64,000 nt of DNA, from assembly GCF_949769225.1 (NCBI RefSeq), contig NZ_CATKPB010000001.1, one strand, 5' to 3'. The translations under genes and the position numbers were made by a program. The stretch is from Peptoniphilus_A genitalis (GTDB taxonomy: Bacteria; Bacillota; Clostridia; Tissierellales; Peptoniphilaceae). The first letter of the stretch is position 1; every line of letters begins with the position of its first letter. The notes below the pieces were generated by a model. The model did no database searches, was not told the DNA's origin, and was given only the letters and a program-made list of their open reading frames with translations. Positions 52,855 to 61,239 of this stretch are shown in pieces.

Positions 52855-54174
52855 TTATTCAACAGTAATTTTTGATGCTCCCTCAATTTTTACATTTGAG
52901 TTGTAATATTTTGTAAGTGCCTTAATCATGTAAGCTGGGTCTTTTGCTCCAGCTGTTTCATAACTAGAGTGCATTGCTAGTTGTGGAAGTCCAATGTCAA
53001 CTGCGTGAAGGGAAACTTGTGTGTTGGATAAGTTTCCAAGAGTTGAACCACCTTGCATGTTAGATCTGTTGGCAAAGTGTTGAACTGGGACATCAGCAAG
53101 GGCGCAAATCTTTTTGAATACTGCTTGTGAAAAGGCATCTGATGTGTACTTTTGGTTAGCAGCTTCTTTGATTACAATACCTTGGTTCATGAAAGTTCTG
53201 TTTTCGTCATCAGTTAATTCCTTGTGGTTTGGATGAACTGCATGAGCATTGTCAGCACTTACCAGGAAGGATTTTGCAACAGCCTTGTGATATTCTTCTT
53301 CTTCAAAGCCAAGACCAGCATTAAGTCTTTTTAGCGTGTCGTGAAGAAGTGTTGACATGGCACCTTGTTTTGTGTTTGATCCAACTTCTTCGTTGTCGAA
53401 GCAGCAGTAAACATTTACTGCCTTGTCGTTTGAACCAGCTATAAAGGCCTTAAGTGAAGTGAAGGCACATTCTAGGTCGTCAAGTTTTGGTGATGAAACA
53501 AATTCATCCTTAAAGCCCCAGATTTTTCCTTCTTGTCTATTTACTAAGAATAGGTCCTTAGAAATAATTTGTTCTTCCTTAACTCCAAGTTCTTCAGCTA
53601 TCATCTTGTTGTAATCTCCCTTTTTCATAGCGCCACTTGTAAATAGTGGAAGAAGGTCAACTTGTCTATTAAACTTATAACCGTTATTTACTTCCCTGTT
53701 CATGTGGATGGCTACATCAGGTATGATTAAGATGTCTTTGTCAATGTATAAAAGTTTTGATTCAATTGCGCCATCTTCTTCAACTAAGACTCTTCCACCT
53801 AGGGTAAGAGGCTTGTCAAACCATGTCCAATCAATTGGTCCACCATAAACTTCTACATTTAATTTTACATAGTCTCCTGGACCATCAAGCTCTGGCATAC
53901 TTTTCACCTTGTAAGTTGGTGAGTCAGAGTGAGAAGCCACAAGTTGGTAGTGGTAATCTGAAAGGTCACTACCTACCTTAAAGGCAATAATACTTGAGTC
54001 GTTTCTTGTAGTGTAATAGTTCTTGCCCTTTTCAATAGTCCAGCTTTCGCCTTCCTTTAATTCTACAAAGTCTTCCTTGTCAAGATATGTCTTCACAGTG
54101 TCAACTGTGTGAAACATACTTGCAGATTTTCTAATAAATTCTAACAATTCCTTTGAAGTTTCTAAATAATTCAT
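52855..54174 (-). CDS. M18 family aminopeptidase
   Basis: 439 residues, typical M18. Metal ligands in ASHSDSPTYKVK (about 80-91), the catalytic-site segment CCFDNEEVGSNTKQGA (about 257-272), and a late His in LAMHSSYETAG (about 402-412). Zinc-dependent cytoplasmic enzyme that removes N-terminal residues, often acidic ones, from peptides. AAGGAGG ribosome binding site. Lies 18 nt after an amino-acid permease gene, so the two form an operon for peptide and amino-acid use. Confidence 0.92.
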   Translation of the reverse strand: MNYLETSKELLEFIRKSASMFHTVDTVKTYLDKEDFVELKEGESWTIEKGKNYYTTRNDSSIIAFKVGSDLSDYHYQLVASHSDSPTYKVKSMPELDGPGDYVKLNVEVYGGPIDWTWFDKPLTLGGRVLVEEDGAIESKLLYIDKDILIIPDVAIHMNREVNNGYKFNRQVDLLPLFTSGAMKKGDYNKMIAEELGVKEEQIISKDLFLVNRQEGKIWGFKDEFVSSPKLDDLECAFTSLKAFIAGSNDKAVNVYCCFDNEEVGSNTKQGAMSTLLHDTLKRLNAGLGFEEEEYHKAVAKSFLVSADNAHAVHPNHKELTDDENRTFMNQGIVIKEAANQKYTSDAFSQAVFKKICALADVPVQHFANRSNMQGGSTLGNLSNTQVSLHAVDIGLPQLAMHSSYETAGAKDPAYMIKALTKYYNSNVKIEGASKITVE

Positions 54175-54192
54175 ACTTCCTCCTTTTAGAAT

Positions 54193-55629
54193 TTAGCTAA
54201 GTTTTTTATCTTCCTTTGCCCTAATCATTGGTAGGATTACTCCAAGTGCAACAAGTACAAGTGGTGTAATTACGTTAAGTGCCATTTGCATTGGGTCATC
54301 TGAGATCATTCCTAGCGTACAGCAAACAGCTGTTAATATGAAGCACCAGAAGCCAAAGAATAGAGCAATTCCTTGGTTACGAGTAAAGTAGAATTCTCTT
54401 TTTACGTCGCCCCTGTTCCTTCTCAAGAAGATATAAGCCAAGAATACCCATAGGTAACGAAGTGGCATTGTGATTGAGTTAAGCTTTGTTAATTGTCTTA
54501 ATACAGTTGCAGCACCTGGCACAAGGATTTGTGCAAGGATAATTGAACCTGCAAGAACAATTATAAGTTTAATACCATTGATGTAAGCACCGTATTTATT
54601 TTTCTTAAGAAGCTTTCTTGGGATGTATTTATTTGTCTTGTCATCATCAAGTAGCATTCTTAGTGGTGCGTCAATACTTACAACAAGTGTAGAGAATTGA
54701 CCGATAGTGTTACATAAAGCGTAAACAATCATAATCTTGTTTCCAAGGCCATAATATTCTCCAACTCTTTCGAAGGCCCAGTAAGCACCATTAGCTGCGT
54801 AAGAGTCAAAAGTTGCTGAGTCTGCGTTGATAATAGCAGGATCAAACATCATACCCATAGCAATAGTACCAAAGATAGCTGAAATAATTACCATTACAGC
54901 AGCGAAAATCATTGCCTTAGGGAATTCCTTTGAAGAGTTTCCTTCCATGTGGTTTACATAAGGACTCATCTTTTCAATACCACCAACAGCAAATACAAGA
55001 ATTGATAAAGAAGTGAAATACTTCATATCAAAAGTTGGAATCAAGTTGTCAAGTGACCAGTCCATCGCTTGGTAACCACCATTTGGATTAATCTTTGGTG
55101 CAGCAAGCATCATTAAGATGTAAAGAATACCCATGACAAACATACTTGAACCTGCAATAGTTGCAAGGTTTTTAAGTGGATTAAGTCCCCTACTTGCTAC
55201 CCAGCAGAAAATTAAAAATACTGCTAGAGTTGCGATTTGTACATAAACAGTTGGAAGGGAGTCATAAACTTCTGCGTTTTGGAAGAACATCCAAGACATA
55301 GCCTTTAGTCCACCAGAACCCTTTGAAGCAATGTAAGTGATGTGACATGCCCAATAAGTCCAACCTGCGTAATAAGCTAACTTATCACTAGAAGTTGCTC
55401 TTATCCATGATGTAACTCCACCACCTTCATCCTTGAAGGAAGAACCAAGTTCCCCAACCATAAGTGCGTTTGGAATAAAATAAAGTGCGAACATTAGGAT
55501 CCATGAAAATATTACTTGGATTCCGTTAAAGAATACGAAACCGTTAACAACATTTCCAAAACCCCATAAAGTGGAAAAGGCCATGAATGCCAGCATATAC
55601 CACTTAATTTTCTTTTGTGAATCTTGCAT
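54193..55629 (-). CDS. APC family amino-acid permease
   Basis: 478 residues with about 12 membrane helices. APC-type N-terminal helix 1 (MAFSTLWGFGNVVNGFVFFNG) and a conserved GGIEKMSPYVNHM segment in helix 6 region (about 215-228), a pattern seen in glutamate/GABA-type and YjeM-like transporters. Specific substrate unknown. Cotranscribed with the M18 aminopeptidase. The promoter region carries an 11-bp palindrome at the -35. GAGAGGAG ribosome binding site. Confidence 0.83.
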   Translation of the reverse strand: MQDSQKKIKWYMLAFMAFSTLWGFGNVVNGFVFFNGIQVIFSWILMFALYFIPNALMVGELGSSFKDEGGGVTSWIRATSSDKLAYYAGWTYWACHITYIASKGSGGLKAMSWMFFQNAEVYDSLPTVYVQIATLAVFLIFCWVASRGLNPLKNLATIAGSSMFVMGILYILMMLAAPKINPNGGYQAMDWSLDNLIPTFDMKYFTSLSILVFAVGGIEKMSPYVNHMEGNSSKEFPKAMIFAAVMVIISAIFGTIAMGMMFDPAIINADSATFDSYAANGAYWAFERVGEYYGLGNKIMIVYALCNTIGQFSTLVVSIDAPLRMLLDDDKTNKYIPRKLLKKNKYGAYINGIKLIIVLAGSIILAQILVPGAATVLRQLTKLNSITMPLRYLWVFLAYIFLRRNRGDVKREFYFTRNQGIALFFGFWCFILTAVCCTLGMISDDPMQMALNVITPLVLVALGVILPMIRAKEDKKLS

Positions 55630-55670
55630 TTTAACTCTCCTCTCAAAAAAATAATTGCATGATTAATTTA

Positions 55671-55699
55671 ATTATAACCTTAAAAAAATAGACCGTCTA
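55671..55699 (-). promoter_or_regulatory. permease-M18 promoter with overlapping palindrome
   Basis: Minus-strand TATAAT (55676-55671), 17-nt spacer, weak -35 TAGACG (55699-55694) lying in the perfect palindrome TAGAC-C-GTCTA (55689-55699). Confidence 0.5.
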
Positions 55700-55953
55700 G
55701 TGTATTTAAAAAATAAGAAAAACATTTTACTATTTTGATTTTTAAATTGTTCCACTTTATACTAATTGGGTGCTAAAGTCTTGAACCTTTAAAAATACAA
55801 GTCTGTATTGCTTTTAAGTATAATAGGATTTTCATTTGAAATAAATTAGGTTTATCTTTACCTATTAAAAATACAATTTTTAAGAGAGCTTAACATTGTC
55901 TTTTATCATTAATTTCTATTGTTTTTTAAAATTTTTATAAAAATTATTCCAAC
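55700..55953. other. AT-rich gap without genes
   Basis: No credible reading frame. Small inverted repeats AATACA-AGTC-TGTATT (55794-55809) and TAGGT/ACCTA (about 55849-55866) are the only structures noted. Confidence 0.45.
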
Positions 55954-55981
55954 AAAAAATCCCCGATTTTTTATCGGAGAT
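55954..55981 (-). terminator. terminator downstream of the T-box operon
   Basis: Minus-strand ATCTCCGAT / ATCGGGGAT stem with T-run, about 100 nt after the APC permease stop. Confidence 0.8.
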
Positions 55982-56078
55982 CTTTTATATATTATTAAAA
56001 AATTAGGAGGGCTTTTTCTCTCAGGAAAATATTTTTATATTTTCTTTTTATATAGATTTGATGCTTAAATCTATTTTC

Positions 56079-57455
56079 TCAATTATTAGCTAGGGCTTGC
56101 TCAACAATCAATTTTTTTTGATTTTCTAATTTGTTTTCATTTACCGAGTTAGTTCTTAATGCAAGGTATGAGAAAAACATAGGAATAATTACTACACAAG
56201 CAGCAATTATTGCGTTGTTAAGATTTAAATCTTTAAATAAAGTTATCGCTATTACCGCAGCACATATTCCGCCCAATACACTTGATGAAATAAATAGAAG
56301 TTTTGGAATCCTAAATCCTCTATTTTCAAACTGCTCTGGATAATTTTTGGGTATATACATACATTTTATATTTAAGTAAGCATTAATAACCATTGTTGGA
56401 ATCATAAGCATGGATATTGCATTATCTACATTCATACCTGTAAGGATTGGTATAAGTGCAATAACATAGACCAACAAATAACAGTAATATGGATAACCAT
56501 CACTAGACTTCTTTTTAAAAATTTCTGGTAACCATCCATCATCTGCCATTTGCGCTAAGGGATTTCGTATCATAACAAGAACTGATAAAAAAGAAGATAT
56601 GATTGCACATATTCCTCCACCAATCACAAAGAAAGCAAAAAGTCCCGGTGTCAAAATTGCTTTTGCTGTAACACTTAAATTATTACCAGCATATTGATCA
56701 AAATTTAGCACACCCGATGCAACAAAGGACATAAATCCATAAATTATAGATACGAGAATACAAGTCAGTAAAATTCCCACAGGTATATTTCTCTTTGGTT
56801 TTTTTGTTATTGGAATTACTCCTACTGGCCCCATGGTTGTTCCTTGGCAAGCCCATCCCATTACTGCTATGGCTCCTATAACTCCTGAAAAACCATTTCG
56901 GAAAAATCCACCATCGTAGCTCATGTTAAAATAGTTACCAAGATTAACTTTTGGAATTCCTAAAAACACAAAAATAACTAAAGCCAGAATTAATAACCCT
57001 GTAACTATATTTTGAAATATGGTTACAAACCGATTGCCTTTTATAGTTAATAAAAAGAAAATAGTTAGGATTATGGAGCTTGAAATTTTTAAATTATCTG
57101 TAAATATTGGCCATAAATCTCCTAAATATTGACTTAGGGCCAAGGCATATCCTGTAAAGCCAAATGCCCAGATAATGTTAGTCCATCCGCCAAATCCTGT
57201 TAATATAGGAGGAAGAAGCATGCCCTTCATGCTGTAATCTCCGCCTTCTATAACAAATACTCCCGAAATCGCCATGTTATACCAGTAGGCTAAGAGCATA
57301 TAAAATACGCTTATAACTGTTATAGGTAAAATAGACCTGCCCGTCCTAGCCATAGCTGATCCTAATGTAACAAAAATTCCTGATCCAATGGCTCCACCTA
57401 TGCCCAGTCCAATAATATTAATTATACCAAGTTGTTTTTTATTTTTATTTGTCAT
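56079..57455 (-). CDS. APC family amino-acid permease (last gene of Met T-box operon)
   Basis: 458 residues, about 12 membrane helices. N-terminal GLGIGGAIGSGIFVTLGSAM (about 16-35) is the APC substrate-binding glycine motif. Distinct from the permease at 54.2 kb in sequence. It follows the MalY-like gene by 27 nt and the T-box-controlled metE-like gene further up, so methionine, cystathionine or another sulfur amino acid is a plausible cargo; this is inferred from position. AAGGAG ribosome binding site. Confidence 0.83.
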   Translation of the reverse strand: MTNKNKKQLGIINIIGLGIGGAIGSGIFVTLGSAMARTGRSILPITVISVFYMLLAYWYNMAISGVFVIEGGDYSMKGMLLPPILTGFGGWTNIIWAFGFTGYALALSQYLGDLWPIFTDNLKISSSIILTIFFLLTIKGNRFVTIFQNIVTGLLILALVIFVFLGIPKVNLGNYFNMSYDGGFFRNGFSGVIGAIAVMGWACQGTTMGPVGVIPITKKPKRNIPVGILLTCILVSIIYGFMSFVASGVLNFDQYAGNNLSVTAKAILTPGLFAFFVIGGGICAIISSFLSVLVMIRNPLAQMADDGWLPEIFKKKSSDGYPYYCYLLVYVIALIPILTGMNVDNAISMLMIPTMVINAYLNIKCMYIPKNYPEQFENRGFRIPKLLFISSSVLGGICAAVIAITLFKDLNLNNAIIAACVVIIPMFFSYLALRTNSVNENKLENQKKLIVEQALANN

Positions 57456-57482
57456 GCTGAATACTCCTTAATGATGTCTATT

Positions 57483-58700
57483 TTATTCTCCATAATATTT
57501 TTCCTTGTGCTTATTTTTTACTGCATAAATAATCCTGTCTAATCCTTCTTTTAAATAAGATCTTGGACAAGCTAAATTAAGTCTTACAAAACTTCCAGAG
57601 TTTTGCACAAACATATTTCCTGCTTCTAATAAAACGCCAGATTTATATGTAAAAAACATTGTTATCGCTTCATCTTCATCAAAATATTCTCCCAAGTCTG
57701 CCCAAGCTAAATAAGTTGCTTCAGAAATGTTAATTCTAACCTTTGGTAAATTCTTTTCTAAGTAATCCTTGGTAAATTTAAAATTTTCATCCAAATACTT
57801 ACTCATTTCTTTTAGCCAATCTTCACCTTCTTCATAAGCTGCTTGACTAGCTGCTATGCTAAGAGGATTGTCAAAGTTATAATGATTTTTGTTCCAAACT
57901 TTTCTCAAATTTTCGTTTCTAATTATGATACTTGAAAACATTAAACCAGCTATATTAAAGGATTTACTTGCAGCCATACACGTTACTAGCTTGTCATAAT
58001 CACCTAAGATCTTACCTAGGGGTATGTGTTTTTGTCCTTCTCTTAAAATATCACAGTGAATTTCATCAGAAATTACCCACAAATCATTTTCTTCTATTAT
58101 ATTTGCTACTTTTTTTAGCTCTTCTTCTTTCCAAACTCTTCCTGTAGGATTGTGAGGATTGCAAAAAATAAACAACTTTGTTTTTGGATCCCTTGCCTTG
58201 TCTTCTAAATCTTTAAAATCAATTGTATAGTAACCATTTTCAAGCTTTAAATCTGAACAAACTGATTCTTTATTAGAAGAATCTGCTGCATATTTAAAAT
58301 ATGCATAGGAAGGTGTAAGGAAGAGTACTTTTTCATCTTCTTTTAAAATGTAGTCTACCAATTCAAACAAGGCTGGAATAATTCCATTGCTTGTAACAAG
58401 TTCTTCTCTTGCAAAACTCCATCCATATCTTCTTTGACACCAAGATAATAAGGCTTTATAAAAGTCATCTGTGAACACTCTTGTATAACCCAATATTTTT
58501 TTATCTAATCTTTTTTTAATTCCCTCAATTACAACATCAGGTGTTGCGAATTCCATATCAGCTACCCACATATGAATAAATTCATCATCAGCGTAGGGAA
58601 ACTTCATACTATCATCAGCATGAAATATATAATCTCTAAATCCATCTATCTTTAGTGCGTTAGTATTTTTTCTGTCAATTCTTTCATCAAAATTATACAT
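57483..58700 (-). CDS. MalY/PatB-type PLP-dependent C-S lyase (aminotransferase fold)
   Basis: 405 residues from ATG 58700 (AAAGGA upstream; an in-frame TTG at 58718 is weaker). Fold type I signature: CNPHNPTGRVW (about 180-190), DEIHCDI, and the PLP lysine in CMAASKSFNIAGL. The N-terminus MYNFDERIDRKNTNALKID matches MalY/PatB cystathionine beta-lyases, which cleave cystathionine to homocysteine, pyruvate and ammonia. Next gene upstream is a MetE-like methyltransferase under a Met T-box, so homocysteine supply for methionine is the likely role; cysteine desulfhydrase activity is possible. Confidence 0.87.
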   Translation of the reverse strand: MYNFDERIDRKNTNALKIDGFRDYIFHADDSMKFPYADDEFIHMWVADMEFATPDVVIEGIKKRLDKKILGYTRVFTDDFYKALLSWCQRRYGWSFAREELVTSNGIIPALFELVDYILKEDEKVLFLTPSYAYFKYAADSSNKESVCSDLKLENGYYTIDFKDLEDKARDPKTKLFIFCNPHNPTGRVWKEEELKKVANIIEENDLWVISDEIHCDILREGQKHIPLGKILGDYDKLVTCMAASKSFNIAGLMFSSIIIRNENLRKVWNKNHYNFDNPLSIAASQAAYEEGEDWLKEMSKYLDENFKFTKDYLEKNLPKVRINISEATYLAWADLGEYFDEDEAITMFFTYKSGVLLEAGNMFVQNSGSFVRLNLACPRSYLKEGLDRIIYAVKNKHKEKYYGE

Positions 58701-58791
58701 TGAACTATCCTTTCTCAATTTATCTCTTATATAAATTTAATTTAGTAAGTTTCTTAATAAATCATTACTTCTAAATCATTAATAAATAAAA

Positions 58792-58806
58792 CTTAAAAGC
58801 TTTAAG
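58792..58806 (-). terminator. weak hairpin between metE-like and malY-like genes
   Basis: CTTAAA-GCT-TTTAAG followed on the minus strand by TTTTATTT. It may reduce, not stop, read-through. Confidence 0.35.
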
Positions 58807-58816
58807 ACTTTTATTT

Positions 58817-59929
58817 TTAAATTAAAACTTCCTCTGCAACTTCTCTCAATAATTTTATCTTCTTCCATTGGTCTTCTTCTGTTACTGCGTTGCCTTCTTC
58901 TGTTGATGAAAAGCCACATTGGGGTGAGATACAAATATTTTCTAGTGGAATGTAGTTTGCTGCATCTTTTATTCTCTTGATGAGTTCTTCCTTATCTTCA
59001 AGCTCTGGTCTCTTGCTTGTCACGATGCCAAGGACAACTTTCTTGCCTGCTGGAATCTTGGCAAGGGCCTTGAAGTCTCCAGATCTTTCGTCGTCGTATT
59101 CTAGATAAAAGGCTGATACCTTTTCTCTTGCTAGGACATAATCTGCAACTGCGTCGTAGGCTCCCTTGAAGTGGAAGGATGACTTGTAATTGCCCTTGCA
59201 GATGTGAGTTGTTATATTTAGTCCTTCTGGTGCTTTTTCTATTGCCTTGTTATTTATTTCTAAGTAAATATTCTTAAGGTCTCCAATATTCTTTCCGTCA
59301 GCTTCATAAAGTTTTGTGGCATCATCATCTACTAAGGCACCCCAAGTGCAATCATCTATTTGGAGATTTCTGCATCCTAGGTCATAAATTTCTTGGAAGA
59401 ATTCGCCATAGGCTCTTGCAAGGTCGTCCACAAACTTGCCTTCATCTTCGTAGGGATTACCAGCTTTGATTTGATTGTAAACTCCTCTTAGGAGTTGAGC
59501 TGGTGCAGGAATTGTTTGTTTTGCTACTGTGTTTTCGTCTTCAAACTGCTTTACAAATTTGTAGTGGTCTAAGAAGGGATGGTTTTTACCTCCAAGCTTT
59601 CCCACAATTTTTATTCCATCAGGTCTTAGGGTTTCTCCATGGAAGTGGATGAGTTCATCTTGACTTAAAGTATATTTTTCTATTCCTTCAAGTCCCCAGA
59701 AGAAGTCGTAGTGCCACCAAGACCTCCTAAATTCTCCATCAGAAATTATTTTTAGGCCAGCTTCCTTTTGCTTCTTAACAAGTTTTTCTATTTCTCTATC
59801 TTCAACTTTTTTAAATTCTTCACCTGAAATTTCTCCCTTAGAAAACTTTTCTCTTGCGATTTTTAATTCTCTTGGTCTCAAAAAAGATCCTACTACGTCG
59901 AACTTACTTGGTGCTAAAATTTTTGTCAT
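58817..59929 (-). CDS. MetE C-terminal-domain-like methionine synthase (cobalamin-independent type)
   Basis: 370 residues, matching the short single-domain MetE relatives, not full MetE (about 750). It starts KILAPSKFDVVGSFLRPRELK, where VGSFLRP is typical. Candidate zinc ligands are in ITTHICKGN (about 235) and the late ISPQCGFSS (about 337-345). Such proteins transfer a methyl group to homocysteine, often from a donor other than folate. An AUG-specifier T-box leader immediately upstream supports a methionine role. AGGAG ribosome binding site. First gene of metE-like, malY-like, permease. Confidence 0.85.
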   Translation of the reverse strand: MTKILAPSKFDVVGSFLRPRELKIAREKFSKGEISGEEFKKVEDREIEKLVKKQKEAGLKIISDGEFRRSWWHYDFFWGLEGIEKYTLSQDELIHFHGETLRPDGIKIVGKLGGKNHPFLDHYKFVKQFEDENTVAKQTIPAPAQLLRGVYNQIKAGNPYEDEGKFVDDLARAYGEFFQEIYDLGCRNLQIDDCTWGALVDDDATKLYEADGKNIGDLKNIYLEINNKAIEKAPEGLNITTHICKGNYKSSFHFKGAYDAVADYVLAREKVSAFYLEYDDERSGDFKALAKIPAGKKVVLGIVTSKRPELEDKEELIKRIKDAANYIPLENICISPQCGFSSTEEGNAVTEEDQWKKIKLLREVAEEVLI

Positions 59930-59970
59930 TTTCTTTCTCCTTTTTTCTAAAATCCATCTTGAGAATGTAT

Positions 59971-60226
59971 AAAAAAAAGTCCTTACTGTTTATAAAAACA
60001 ATAAGGACGAATTATTTCCGCGTTACCACCTATTTTGCATATGGAATGCCACTCTCAAGTACCAACATACTCTATCTCTATAACGGGAGCTCCCGGAAAA
60101 GTCTAATATCGACTAATCCCATCAGAGGCCATGTTCACCCAAATCTTCCTTTGACCCTCTCAGCTAAACGGGCTTCTCTGTAAAATTCCAAAGTGGATTA
60201 CTCTTCTCATCAAATGGTTTAAATTT
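59971..60226 (-). promoter_or_regulatory. T-box riboswitch leader, methionine specifier
   Basis: Contains the T-box core AGGTGGTAACGCGG (60031-60018) that pairs with uncharged tRNA acceptor end, followed by a terminator stem GTCCTTA / TAAGGAC and T8 (60008-59971). Stem I region shows GAAC-ATG-G (ATG at 60132-60130), fitting a Met codon in the specifier loop. Transcription would read through into the metE-like gene when tRNA-Met is uncharged. The specifier call is by eye. Confidence 0.88.
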
Positions 60227-60232
60227 TATTTT

Positions 60233-60261
60233 ATGTTAGCATCATTAATTTTACCTGTCAA
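60233..60261 (-). promoter_or_regulatory. promoter of the T-box operon
   Basis: Minus-strand TTGACA (60261-60256), 17-nt spacer, TAACAT (60238-60233) preceded by TGc. Confidence 0.75.
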
Positions 60262-60269
60262 GAAAATTT

Positions 60270-60674
60270 TTAATTTATTTTTCTCAAGAGTTCATCAACC
60301 CTGTCTCCAAGGTCTTCTAATTTTTCTCTAATTTCTTTGATTTCCCCGTTTACACGTAGGTCTGTAAAGATGTTGTCAAAGATTACATCAACAAAAAAAT
60401 CGTAAGTTGAGTCAGGAATTTCTTCGTCGAGATCAATCCTAATATCATTTAGTTCTCTTTTTGCAACTTCTAATTTATCTCTAACTATCTTTAAGTTACT
60501 GTTGATGTCTTTTATCTTTCCTCTTTTTACAAGTCCAACTAGGCCAGAGTCTGCGAAGAGATCAAAAAGTCCCCATCTTGATGCACTCTCTGTTATCTTT
60601 ATGGTCTTGTCAATTTCATTTTTAAGGTCAAGTAAGGCTTGGCGAGCTTCTTTTAATTCTTTTTCTTGTGACAT
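60270..60674 (-). CDS. hypothetical coiled-coil protein
   Basis: 134 residues, strongly helical and charged: SQEKELKEARQALLDLKNEID at the N-terminus, a central short hydrophobic stretch (GLFDLFADSGLVGLVKRG, about 45-62), and a C-terminal heptad-like region (IREKLEDLGDRVDELLRKI). No signal peptide. I do not recognise the family. AAGGAG before ATG 60674. The upstream neighbour is a TrkA-C remnant and the downstream side is the T-box promoter, so it is a single gene. Confidence 0.65.
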   Translation of the reverse strand: MSQEKELKEARQALLDLKNEIDKTIKITESASRWGLFDLFADSGLVGLVKRGKIKDINSNLKIVRDKLEVAKRELNDIRIDLDEEIPDSTYDFFVDVIFDNIFTDLRVNGEIKEIREKLEDLGDRVDELLRKIN

Positions 60675-60697
60675 AAAATTTCTCCTTTATACTTTTT

Positions 60698-60901
60698 TTA
60701 CTTAGCCGGGTCTTCTATTTCATTTGTCTCCCTAGAGACTATTGCCCTGTCCCCAGACTTTAAAAGTGTGTTGCCCCTTGGGACTATGCTCTTCTTGTCT
60801 CTCTCTATCTTGGCGATTATTACGTTAAAGGTCCTTAGGACTGTGTCGTCAGGGTCGTACATATCAACTTTTTCCGTTGCAAAAGGAAGGGCTGTCCCAA
60901 T
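60698..60901 (-). pseudogene. 5'-truncated TrkA-C (RCK_C) domain remnant
   Basis: The minus-strand frame from just after a TAA (60904-60902) to TAA 60700-60698 encodes about 67 residues: GTALPFATEKVDMYDPDD..., IAKIERDKKSIVPRGNTLL and KSGDRAIVSRE. The PRGNT and GDR-x-I/V pattern is that of TrkA C-terminal domains in ClC-type chloride channels and potassium transport regulators. No in-frame start or upstream domain remains, so this looks like the tail of a deleted transporter gene. ATG 60862 could start a 54-residue product, without a good ribosome binding site. Confidence 0.65.
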
Positions 60902-60957
60902 TTAAAGTGATTAAAACATTTTTATCTAGTTAAAGCGTCAAATAATCTCAACCTTTT

Positions 60958-61239
60958 TCAAATTTTGTTTGCTGATTTAAAAACATAAAAGAGCACGCCA
61001 GTTAAAATATAAAATCCAATTAATACAAAGAAAAGTCTCTTGTTCTTAGTGAGGACTGCCATAATAAGAGTTAGGATAATTATAGCAATTGCTAGGACAA
61101 TCTGCGCCATCCTAAGACTGTCATTTATTGCCCCCTCACTAACCCTTAGATAATTGTTGGCAAGGACAGAAACCATTATTAGGGTAACTAAAAAGATTAT
61201 TATTTTTTCTAAAATTTTTAAAATTTTGTCCTTATTCAT
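60958..61239 (-). CDS. small hypothetical membrane protein
   Basis: 93 residues from ATG 61239, with GAGGG just upstream; it overlaps the end of the aminotransferase gene by 8 nt, so it is translationally coupled to it. Three hydrophobic segments (about 10-28, 42-62 and 68-88) and a lysine-rich start. Not recognised; function unknown. A possible accessory or lipid-associated protein only. Confidence 0.6.
   Translation of the reverse strand: MNKDKILKILEKIIIFLVTLIMVSVLANNYLRVSEGAINDSLRMAQIVLAIAIIILTLIMAVLTKNKRLFFVLIGFYILTGVLFYVFKSANKI

Noticed and set aside
59854..60183. Plus-strand 109-residue reading frame
   Set aside because: It runs through the T-box leader on the opposite strand and has no ribosome binding site.
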